5,909 nt of DNA from UBA12158 sp035562735 (GCA_035562735.1 DATMWB010000049.1:1-5909), one strand, 5' to 3'. Numbered from the stretch's first letter, positions 1-5,782 are shown. Notes: generated from the sequence alone by a model not told the origin. Program-made: numbers and translations.

Positions 1-585
1 CTTCGATCAATTGTTCGTCAGGATCCAAATGTCATTCTAGTGGGGGAAATTCGTGATCAGGAGACGGCTCAAATTGCTTCACAGGCGGCGTTGACAGGAC
101 ATTTGGTTTTGTCTACTTTACATACAAATGATGCAGCAACGGCAATTCCACGTTTGGTAGAGATGGGAATTGAGCCTTTTATTATAGCTTCATCTGTAAA
201 TTGTATTATTGCTCAAAGATTGGTTAGACAGATATGTCAAAAATGTAGAATTTCACAGGAGATAAGCTCTTCTGATTTGGTTAAATTAAATATTGATCAA
301 AAGACGGTTGAAGAATTATTTGGAAACAAAAAAACACTCAGGGTGTATCACGGTAAAGGTTGTCAATTTTGTCATAATACTGGATATAGTGACAGAATCG
401 GTATTTTTGAAGTAATGCCAATTGATCAAAGTATTAGAGAGGCAATTATTGCCAAGGAATCAGCAGAAACCATTGCTAGGTTAGCGGCAAAAGGGGGAAT
501 GCAAGATATGTTTTCAGATGGGTTAAAAAAAGTACTTTTGGGAGTGACTACACTTGAAGAAGTGTTAAGAGTTACTAAAATATAA
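1..585 (+). CDS. pilB: Type IV pilus assembly ATPase PilB/GspE, C-terminal part (5' end outside the window)
   Basis: Cytoplasmic hexameric secretion ATPase that powers pilin extraction and fibre assembly. The reading frame is open from the first base and gives 194 residues, about the last third of a family usually 550-600 long, so the Walker A loop and N-terminal domains lie upstream. Visible motifs in order: LRSIVRQDPN, a Walker B stretch VILVGEIRD (residues 11-19), the His box TGHLVLSTLHTNDA (32-45), and a tetracysteine zinc site with CQKC (79-82) and CQFC (121-124). The tail DGLKKVLLGVTTLEEVLRVT is typical of GspE/PilB. The zinc site and the LVGEIRD form favour an assembly ATPase over the retraction ATPase PilT, which lacks the tetracysteine. 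A GTG codon at position 40 lies inside Walker B and is not a start. The stop is TAA, two bases before pilC, which suggests co-transcription and coupled translation. Confidence 0.95.
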   Translation, partial: LRSIVRQDPNVILVGEIRDQETAQIASQAALTGHLVLSTLHTNDAATAIPRLVEMGIEPFIIASSVNCIIAQRLVRQICQKCRISQEISSSDLVKLNIDQKTVEELFGNKKTLRVYHGKGCQFCHNTGYSDRIGIFEVMPIDQSIREAIIAKESAETIARLAAKGGMQDMFSDGLKKVLLGVTTLEEVLRVTKI

Positions 586-587
586 TT

Positions 588-1634
588 ATGGCAATAAAAC
601 AAGTCGAAAAAATTACTCTAACAAAACATTTGGCGGTAATGATAAAGGCTGGGGTTAGTTTGGCTGAGGCTTTGGAAAATTTGGCTGATCAATCAAGTTC
701 AAAAGAGGTGAAAAAAGTTTTATTAAAAGTAAAGCAAAAGATTGATGATGGCTCGTCCTTTCACGAATCACTATCAATTTTTCCAAGAATTTTTGATGAA
801 ATGTATCTAGGGATAATTGAAGTAGGTGAGTCAACGGGAAATTTGGATGATAGTTTGGCCTATTTGGCGGAACAGTTGAGTAAGGATTATGCACTAAAGA
901 AAAAAATAAAAGGAGCTTTGATGTACCCAGGCTTGGTACTTTCAGCAACGGGAATTTTGGCGGCTTTTTTGAGTTTGTTTATTTTGCCAAAATTGGTTGA
1001 CTTTTTTTCTGCCTTTGATGCCGAGTTGCCGACGAGTACAAAATTACTTTTATGGCTGGCAAATTTTATGAAAGATTATGGAGTTATCTTTTTTGGAATA
1101 ATTTTAGCAATTATCGTTTCTTTAGCTTTTATATTAAGAATTCCCCCAATTCGCTTGTGGAAGGATAGACAAATTTTGAAGGTACCTTTTATTGGACATC
1201 TGTTAATTGAAAGGGAAGTGGCGACTTTTTCAAGGAATTTGTCGACTCTCATTAGAAGTGGTTTACCTATTTTTGAAGGCTTAAAAATATGCGGTTCATC
1301 ACAAGTAAACTTCGAATATAAAAGGACGATAGTAGGTTTGTCAGATAGTTTGGAAAAAGGGGTCAGTATTAGTGAATTTTTGGGAAAACCGCAATGTAAG
1401 TTATTGTTTCCTAGGCTTGTGGCCGATATGGTGGCAGTGGGGGAAAAAACAGGTTCAGTTGACGAATCATTGAACTATGTGAGCGAGTTTTATGAAGATG
1501 ACATTGAAGAAACGGCTAGAAATTTGACCACCATCATGGAACCAGCTATTCTGATAGTTATTGGATTAATGGTGGCCTTTATTGCCTTAGCCATTATTGG
1601 TCCTATCTATCAGTTAACTGGATCACTTGGATAA
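588..1634 (+). CDS. pilC: Type IV pilus inner-membrane platform protein PilC/GspF
   Basis: Polytopic membrane protein on which PilB acts to pass pilins into the fibre. At 348 residues it is somewhat shorter than the usual 400 or so, mainly because the N-terminal extension is short. It shows the diagnostic duplication of the T2SSF domain: one copy at about 10-135 and a second at about 213-338. Each has a matching signature (GESTGNLDDSL at 80-90 and GEKTGSVDESL at 285-295), and each begins with a TxxLAxMIKAGVSL-like segment (11-25 and 213-227). Hydrophobic segments lie at about 113-137, 164-184 and 318-341, the expected three. The ATG start is two bases after the pilB stop and has no Shine-Dalgarno sequence in front (AT-only leader), so translation may depend on ribosomes finishing pilB. 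The 3' end overlaps the next gene by 8 bases. Confidence 0.95.
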   Translation: MAIKQVEKITLTKHLAVMIKAGVSLAEALENLADQSSSKEVKKVLLKVKQKIDDGSSFHESLSIFPRIFDEMYLGIIEVGESTGNLDDSLAYLAEQLSKDYALKKKIKGALMYPGLVLSATGILAAFLSLFILPKLVDFFSAFDAELPTSTKLLLWLANFMKDYGVIFFGIILAIIVSLAFILRIPPIRLWKDRQILKVPFIGHLLIEREVATFSRNLSTLIRSGLPIFEGLKICGSSQVNFEYKRTIVGLSDSLEKGVSISEFLGKPQCKLLFPRLVADMVAVGEKTGSVDESLNYVSEFYEDDIEETARNLTTIMEPAILIVIGLMVAFIALAIIGPIYQLTGSLG

Positions 1635-2055
1635 TAAAAAAGCTTTTACAATAGTAGAGTTGATTGTAGTGGTGGGAATGTTTATGTCAGTGGTGGTAGT
1701 AAGCTCGGTAGCTAGTTCAAGATTGTTTTTACAAAATAATGCTGAAAGTGCAAAAAATATGCTGATTAGTTCTATTAGAAAAGCCCAGTCATATGCAATT
1801 TCTAAAAAAAATTCTTTAACTTGGGGAGTGTGTTTAACTGGCCGGACAATAAGAATGTATGGAGGTAGTTGTGGTACACCAACTATAAAAGATGATTATC
1901 TGTTACCAAATAGTGTGACTATCAGTGGTTTGTCTGATTTTACCTTTAGTAATTTTCGGGGAGAACCTAGTAGTGCTCAAAGTATTACCTTGGGTGGAAA
2001 TGGGCAAAATTTTAATTTGATTTTGAATATGGTAGGAGGATTAAGTGTTGAATAG
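1627..2055 (+). CDS. Minor (pseudo)pilin, GspH/FimT/FimU type
   Basis: Predicted minor pilin of 142 residues, likely part of the fibre-tip initiation complex. The leader is MDNKKA, then FTIVELIVVVGMF as the start of the hydrophobic helix (about 7-34). Glu is at mature position +5 (residue 11), but the residue before the cleavage site is Ala rather than Gly. The body fits the GspH/FimT pattern: a long helix with IRKAQSYAISKKN (50-62), then a beta-rich part with WGV, FSNFRGEPS (107-115), an ITLGG strand and a final LILNMVGG. Cys69 and Cys82 could form a disulfide. The start is TTG at 1627, inside the end of pilC (8-base overlap). An in-frame TAA at 1615-1617 leaves only CTG 1618 as an alternative. 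No strong ribosome site is visible. It overlaps the next gene by 11 bases. Confidence 0.85.
   Translation: MDNKKAFTIVELIVVVGMFMSVVVVSSVASSRLFLQNNAESAKNMLISSIRKAQSYAISKKNSLTWGVCLTGRTIRMYGGSCGTPTIKDDYLLPNSVTISGLSDFTFSNFRGEPSSAQSITLGGNGQNFNLILNMVGGLSVE
2034..2039 (+). promoter_or_regulatory. Strong Shine-Dalgarno site (AGGAGG) for the PilV-like gene
   Basis: A perfect AGGAGG inside the end of the GspH-like gene. It lies 5 bases before GTG 2045 and 8 bases before the in-frame TTG 2048. The spacing slightly favours TTG 2048 as the true start, which would shorten the leader by one residue. It is the only strong ribosome-binding sequence I find in front of a gene in this window. Confidence 0.75.
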
Positions 2056-3853
2056 AAGAAGGGGTTTTTCGTTAATGGAGATACTGGTAGCAGTAGGAGT
2101 TTTTTCAATAATCGCAGTGTCTGGACTTAATAGTTTTGTCCCGATCATGGTTCAAAATCGTTTGTCTATTGAAACAATGAGGGCAAATAGATTGGCTGAA
2201 GAGGGGCTTGAAGCGGCGAGATCAATTCGAAATCAAAATTTTACAATTTTGGCTAATGGAACAAGGGGAATAGGAATAAGTAGTGGGATATTGTGGTATT
2301 TTGTGGGGACGAGTGATAGAACCGATAAATATTCGAGGAGAGTTTCGGTGTCGAAAGCGAGAAGGGATGTGGGGGGTTCGTTGATTGCTTCAGGTGGAGT
2401 AACAGATCCAGACACTTTTTCCGTCAAATCATGGGTGACCTGGAATTATAGTATTGGTCAGACAAAGACGGTGGCAGTAGAAACAATTTTGACTAATTGG
2501 AAAAAGGGTATTTTGGGAATTGAAGATGGAATTATTGTTTATGGTAGGGGGACATCAACGGTACCCAAAATCAAATCATATAATGTGACAGCAAATGGTT
2601 TTAGTAGTGAAGCACAACTACCAAATGGGGCAAATCCAAGGAGTTTGATTATAAAAACTTCTCCAACAAAAACGGAAGCTGTAGTGGGAGCGATGAATAA
2701 TACAGGAACTCTTTATGTCTATTGTTTTAACGGAGCAGGATGGACATTGGATTGGACAACTGGGGTTGGAGTGACAGCGACAACTAGACCCTTTGATATC
2801 GAATATGAGAAGAATAGTGGAGATATATTGATAGTTTATGGAAATGGATCTTTGACGACAAATGAATTGAGATATAGGACAAAGCTGGGGAGTAGTGATT
2901 GCGGAGCAGCGAGCTGGAGTAGTGAAAATACTTTTGATCCAGTGAGAACGAGCAATAAGATACAATGGGTAAAAATGGCTCAGGACAGGAGAAGTAGTAG
3001 TAATTTAATTGCAGTGAGTTGGGCGGATAATGCTAGAGCTTTGTCAGCAGCTATTTGGAGTGGAAGTGTATTGGGAAATGAACCAAGTAGTGCCAGTGAG
3101 ACAAATTTGGAAACTGGGACAACAACAGCAACAGTGTATCAAGCGACAGATTCTTTTGATATTGATTATGAATCGAGTTCGGGGGACGTGATGATGGTAT
3201 GGGGAAATAATGCAGGAACAAATGGAACAAATGGAACGAGGTATCGGGTGTGTACAGGTGGGACCTCATCTTGCACTTGGGGAACTGGAGGAACAATCCC
3301 AGGACTTTTAGATGATGCTACTAGCTTGGATTTATCGGCAAACCCAACAAATGATCAAATGGTTTTTGCTTCAATTGGAAATGCTGGTTCGGATTTGCAG
3401 GCAGCAGCTTGGAGTGGAGTGGGATGGACAGGAAGACCAAACTTAGATACTGCTTGTTACAGTCCAACCACAGCAGGCACAAAATTGGTGTCGACGGGAT
3501 GGTTGATTTCTGGGGGGACATCTCGAAGTGTGGTGGTTTATAACGACTCTAATACTACAAATGTGGGATGGTATGTTGGAGGAGTAGGAGCAACATTTGG
3601 CTTACAGACTGATTGGGCTCCGGGGACAACTTTTACTTCACCTCAGAGATGGTATGAAATTGTGATGGATCCTTTGGATAATTCCAGGTTGATGTTTACC
3701 TTGTCGGATAACTCAAACAGGTTGTTTGCGAAGAGACTAGTGATGAATTCAACCCCGACTTTTACTTGGACAAATGCAGATGCCAATAACGTTGGAACAA
3801 CTTTGAGTCAAAATATTACTTCACCTTTTGGATTTGCATATATGCAACAATAA
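2045..3853 (+). CDS. Large minor pilin: GspI/PilV-type pilin fused to a repetitive, probably beta-propeller, C-terminal domain
   Basis: The 602-residue product has two parts. Residues 1-153 form a complete PilV/GspI-like minor pilin: a basic leader MLNRRRG, cleavage before FSLMEILVAVGVF with Glu at +5, a helix with NRLAEEGLEAARSIR (48-62), and a beta-rich part ending in TILTNWKK (147-154), where related proteins normally stop. Residues 155-602 are extra: about seven or eight loosely repeated units of 45-60 residues, rich in Gly, Ser, Thr and Trp. The clearest pair is FDIEYEKNSGDILIVYGN (250-267) and FDIDYESSSGDVMMVWGN (371-388). Weaker units start near 161, 198, 306, 427, 486 and 536. The repeat size and strand pattern suggest a beta-propeller, but I cannot name the family. 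By analogy with PilY1, which has a propeller-like domain and sits at the pilus tip, this is a candidate tip adhesin. The start is GTG 2045 or TTG 2048. The stop TAA is one base before the next gene. Confidence 0.85.
   Translation: MLNRRRGFSLMEILVAVGVFSIIAVSGLNSFVPIMVQNRLSIETMRANRLAEEGLEAARSIRNQNFTILANGTRGIGISSGILWYFVGTSDRTDKYSRRVSVSKARRDVGGSLIASGGVTDPDTFSVKSWVTWNYSIGQTKTVAVETILTNWKKGILGIEDGIIVYGRGTSTVPKIKSYNVTANGFSSEAQLPNGANPRSLIIKTSPTKTEAVVGAMNNTGTLYVYCFNGAGWTLDWTTGVGVTATTRPFDIEYEKNSGDILIVYGNGSLTTNELRYRTKLGSSDCGAASWSSENTFDPVRTSNKIQWVKMAQDRRSSSNLIAVSWADNARALSAAIWSGSVLGNEPSSASETNLETGTTTATVYQATDSFDIDYESSSGDVMMVWGNNAGTNGTNGTRYRVCTGGTSSCTWGTGGTIPGLLDDATSLDLSANPTNDQMVFASIGNAGSDLQAAAWSGVGWTGRPNLDTACYSPTTAGTKLVSTGWLISGGTSRSVVVYNDSNTTNVGWYVGGVGATFGLQTDWAPGTTFTSPQRWYEIVMDPLDNSRLMFTLSDNSNRLFAKRLVMNSTPTFTWTNADANNVGTTLSQNITSPFGFAYMQQ
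3215..3241 (+). repeat. Nine-base tandem microrepeat (GGAACAAAT, about three copies)
   Basis: Two exact copies of GGAACAAAT (3215-3223 and 3224-3232) are followed by a diverged third, GGAACGAGG. They encode GTN-GTN-GTR at residues 391-399, in a loop of one of the repeat units of the large pilin. Unit length is a multiple of three, so copy-number change would alter loop length without breaking the frame. Confidence 0.7.
3834..3847. repeat. Perfect 14-base palindrome TTGCATATATGCAA
   Basis: TTGCATA at 3834-3840 is followed directly by its reverse complement at 3841-3847. It lies in the last codons of the large pilin gene, 7 bases before the ATG of the next gene. It could be an operator or a small RNA hairpin near the start codon, but one such palindrome is not unexpected by chance in a window this long. 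Confidence 0.4.
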
Positions 3854-3854
3854 T

Positions 3855-4358
3855 ATGAAAAAATCGATGACTTTAGTGGAAACGATAGTTTATGTGACAA
3901 TATTAAGCTTGGTGGCGACGGCCTTTGTAACTATGTCAATTAACTTAATGTCTCTTAAGGGTAAGACGGTATCACAGCAAGAGGTAAGTTCAAATTTTCG
4001 TTTGATATCTCAGAAAATTAATTATGAGTTGAGAAACGCGGTGTCAATTTCTTCAACAACTGCCACAAGTATGACTTTGACCATGACAGATTCTTTGAGA
4101 AATCCAACGGTATTCGATTTAGATAGTGGCAATATCAGAATGGGATTTGGAAGTGGGGGTAGTTGTCCGGCGAGTAGTCCTTGTGTGCTTAATAGTAACC
4201 TAATTAATATTTCTGCTTTTACGGTGACAAACTTATCCTCTGGAGATACAAAAACACAAAATATTCGGTATACGATAACGGGTAATTATATAAACACTTC
4301 GAACAGAGCTGAATTTGCGGCTAACGGTTCAATTACAGATTCAGTAGAATTGAGATGA
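3855..4358 (+). CDS. Minor (pseudo)pilin, GspJ/PilW type
   Basis: Predicted tip-complex minor pilin of 167 residues from the ATG at 3855, one base after the previous stop. An upstream in-frame TTG at 3828 would add nine residues (MDLHICNNN) in front of a normal leader and lies within the preceding gene, so it was not used. The leader is MKKS, then MTLVETIVYVTILSLVATAFV: Glu is at mature +5 (residue 9), but Ser replaces the usual Gly before the cleavage site. After the helix comes a GspJ/PilW-like pattern: a polar helix SSNFRLISQKINYELRNAVS (45-64), then beta strands TSMTLTMTD, PTVFDLDSGNIRMG and NIRYTITG. The Cys pair C104 and C110 probably forms a disulfide loop. There is no clear Shine-Dalgarno sequence, so translation is probably coupled to the preceding gene. 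The TGA stop shares an ATGA overlap with the next start. Confidence 0.82.
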   Translation: MKKSMTLVETIVYVTILSLVATAFVTMSINLMSLKGKTVSQQEVSSNFRLISQKINYELRNAVSISSTTATSMTLTMTDSLRNPTVFDLDSGNIRMGFGSGGSCPASSPCVLNSNLINISAFTVTNLSSGDTKTQNIRYTITGNYINTSNRAEFAANGSITDSVELR

Positions 4359-4726
4359 AAAAAAGGGGAATGGCGGCAATTATTACAGTAGTGGTTTTGG
4401 GAGCAGTCATGGTAATGCTTGGAAGTATGATGATTTTGACTTCAATTTCTGATGGTCAAGCGAGTTTACTAGAGACGAGGGTAAAAAGTAATCAAGCAGT
4501 ATTAGATGCCTGTGCCGAAGAATCACTGTTGAAATTGAATGCCAATGGAGTGTTGCCGGAAACTGTGGTTACCCCACTGGGAAATTGTAGTATTACAACT
4601 AATTCCCAAGTGGGTACAAGTTGGGATTACTCTATTGGTATAAGTGGAGAGATGTCGCCATTGGGGTTGAATATAATTTTGGATAGGGGAACTACTATTG
4701 TAATTTCCACTTGGATTGACGAATAG
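4355..4726 (+). CDS. Minor (pseudo)pilin, GspK/PilX type
   Basis: Predicted small minor pilin of 123 residues. The leader MKKRG is followed by MAAIITVVVLGAVMVMLGSMMIL (residues 6-28), a hydrophobic segment without Glu at mature +5 (Ile there). The absence of Glu5 and the R-G-aliphatic start fit GspK and the PilX_N group. A helix with NQAVLDACAEESLLKLN (46-62) resembles the A-x-x-A-E segment of PilX-like proteins. The rest is beta-rich, ending in TTIVISTW. C53 and C78 could form a disulfide. True GspK proteins are about 300 residues with a large inserted domain, which is missing here, so PilX is the closer comparison. The start is the ATG of an ATGA overlap with the GspJ-like gene, a classic sign of coupled translation. 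It ends 20 bases before the next gene. Confidence 0.75.
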   Translation: MKKRGMAAIITVVVLGAVMVMLGSMMILTSISDGQASLLETRVKSNQAVLDACAEESLLKLNANGVLPETVVTPLGNCSITTNSQVGTSWDYSIGISGEMSPLGLNIILDRGTTIVISTWIDE

Positions 4727-4746
4727 TTTGCTATTATTAATCTAAG

Positions 4747-5760
4747 ATGAAAGGGATAAAAAAGGTTATATATTGGCATCGTTTTGGACAAAAGGTCTAT
4801 GACATACCAACAAATTCGTCCCCAATTTTGGAAAAAGAAATTGTTTCAAGTGAGATTGAGAAAACTGAAGAAGGTTTGAAATATTTGAGTGGCCAAGGTG
4901 TTTTACTACTTTTATCTGATTCAATAAGTTATCTTTATGAAAAAATAATTGACCCACCATTAAAGATTGATGAAAGTTTTAAAAGAAAATTACAGGAGTT
5001 AATTAAGGCCGATATTCCGGAAGATTTTTCAGAATTTACTTGGGACTATAAAGTAGACAATGATTTTGATGGAAAACAAAAGGTGATAGTTTTTGCGCCA
5101 ATAAAAGAGTTTCAGGTAAGTATTAATGAAGTGGCTAAAAAATTATCAATAAAGATTGAAGCCATGGAAACGGAATCGGTGGCAGCAACGAGGGATCCAA
5201 ACCCAATATTGGGAATACTTGAAAAACCGGATATCAAGGGTAAGGATGAGGATAGTTTAAATTTGTCGGTTATGGCTGAAAAAAAGGATAGAAGTGGTTT
5301 ATATAAAATTTTAGGAGTTGTGTTGCTGGCGGTATTTTTAGTGATAATGACAGTGATATTTTTACCAAAAATGAAAGACAAGCTTAACGAGGATTTGAAA
5401 GAAGATAATTTGAAAGTAGTGACCCCATTACCAAGCCCTATTTCAAGTGAGGAATCAAGTAAAAGTGCCAACTTAGAAACAAGGTTTGAGGAAATAAAGA
5501 TTATGGTACAAAATGGAACTACTCAGGCTGGTTTGGCATCAAAAATGGCGGTCAGTTTAAAGGAAAAAGGGGTTTTGTCGGTAGAGAGTGGCAATGCAGA
5601 AAGTAAAGATTATGATGAAACACGGCTGGTTTTTAAAAATGAATTATTAAGAGAAAAATACAAGGAAAAGCTAGTCGAAATAATCGCTGTAAGCGATGAC
5701 AATATTAGCATTGACGAATCAATACAATATGATGCTATATTTATATTGGGTCTTGATTAA
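4747..5760 (+). CDS. Bitopic membrane protein: PilM/GspL-like cytoplasmic region, one membrane helix, LytR_C-like C-terminal domain
   Basis: The product has 337 residues and a three-part build. Residues about 50-150 resemble part of the actin-like cytoplasmic domain of PilM/GspL: VLLLLSD, then ADIPEDFSEFTWDYKV (88-103), then KVIVFAPIKEFQVSINEVAKK (112-132), and IEAMETESVAATR (137-149) in the place of the usual ...AL.R ending. No clear phosphate-binding motifs of an active ATPase are visible. A single membrane helix lies at about 185-206, followed by a charged, Pro/Ser-rich linker (208-247). Residues 250-337 match the LytR_C pattern: IMVQNGTTQAGLASKM, then VESGNAESKDYDETRLVF, ending DAIFILGLD. 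The inferred role is the GspL (or PilM-PilN) link between the ATPase and the extracytoplasmic assembly site. Its position right after the GspK-like gene supports this. Only a weak AAG precedes the ATG. The N-terminal match is distant; the LytR_C match is clearer. Confidence 0.65.
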   Translation: MKGIKKVIYWHRFGQKVYDIPTNSSPILEKEIVSSEIEKTEEGLKYLSGQGVLLLLSDSISYLYEKIIDPPLKIDESFKRKLQELIKADIPEDFSEFTWDYKVDNDFDGKQKVIVFAPIKEFQVSINEVAKKLSIKIEAMETESVAATRDPNPILGILEKPDIKGKDEDSLNLSVMAEKKDRSGLYKILGVVLLAVFLVIMTVIFLPKMKDKLNEDLKEDNLKVVTPLPSPISSEESSKSANLETRFEEIKIMVQNGTTQAGLASKMAVSLKEKGVLSVESGNAESKDYDETRLVFKNELLREKYKEKLVEIIAVSDDNISIDESIQYDAIFILGLD

Positions 5761-5777
5761 TTATTAATATTTTTTTT
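5756..5777 (+). promoter_or_regulatory. AT-only inverted repeat plus T-tract in the leader of the terminal pilin gene
   Basis: ATTAAT-T-ATTAAT (5756-5768) overlaps the stop codon of the preceding gene and is followed by eight T residues (5770-5777), five bases before the pilin ATG. The stem has only A-T pairs and is too weak for a convincing intrinsic terminator. It may instead be an AT-rich promoter or an unstructured translation-start region. No Shine-Dalgarno sequence is present. Function is unknown. Confidence 0.3.
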
Positions 5778-5782
5778 ACAAA

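Larger units (their letters stand above)
2507..3853 (+). other. Repeat-built C-terminal domain of the PilV-like protein (candidate propeller)
   Basis: This codes for residues 155-602 of the fused pilin. Approximate units by residue: 161-197, 198-248, 249-304, 305-368, 369-426, 427-484, 485-534 and 535-602. Most units share a hydrophobic strand, a polar turn with D/N/S/G, a second strand (for example DILIVYG, NLIAVSW, DVMMVWG, DQMVFAS, RSVVVYN, RLMFTLS), then a strand with an aromatic or basic residue (LRYRT, LSAAIW, TRYRVC, LQAAAW, VGWYVG, LFAKRL) and a Trp/Thr-rich end. The last residues (FGFAYMQQ) could pair with the first unit to close the ring. Boundaries are by eye. The fold is an inference; an irregular beta-solenoid or tandem beta-sandwiches are alternatives. 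Confidence 0.5.

Noticed and set aside
40..585. A separate gene starting at GTG 40
   Set aside because: The GTG lies within the Walker B motif of PilB, and the frame is open back to base 1 with conserved family sequence (LRSIVRQDPN). It is a truncated gene, not a new start.
655..948. Minus-strand ORF of 97 codons opposite pilC, and similar minus-strand ORFs at 2233-2427, 2618-2965, 3051-3296, 3321-3521, 4766-4960 and 5112-5471
   Set aside because: All lie opposite well-supported genes, have low-complexity or unrecognisable products and no convincing start context. They are shadows of AT-rich coding DNA.
2045..3853. The large pilin as two genes, or a fusion created by a sequencing error
   Set aside because: The frame is continuous, with no second start site or ribosome site near residue 155, and the repeats continue to the natural stop one base before the next gene.
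3828..3854. TTG 3828 as the start of the PilW-like gene
   Set aside because: It would put nine extra residues, including a Cys, before a normal MKKS leader and would overlap the upstream gene. ATG 3855, one base after the previous stop, gives a proper prepilin leader.
4356..4358. UGA recoded as Gly, as in Gracilibacteria and SR1 (Absconditabacteria)
   Set aside because: No coding region has an internal in-frame TGA, and the single TGA stop forms a standard ATGA overlap with the next gene. Evidence is limited to this one stop, but nothing supports recoding.
4711..4737. Possible promoter before the GspL-like gene (TTGGAT, 15-base spacer, TATTAT)
   Set aside because: Both boxes are imperfect and the spacer is short. 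AT-rich DNA yields such matches often, and the short gap fits a continuous operon.
5756..5777. Intrinsic terminator after the GspL-like gene
   Set aside because: The T-tract is good but the stem has only six A-T pairs and a one-base centre, too weak for termination without GC pairs. Kept only as a low-confidence leader element.
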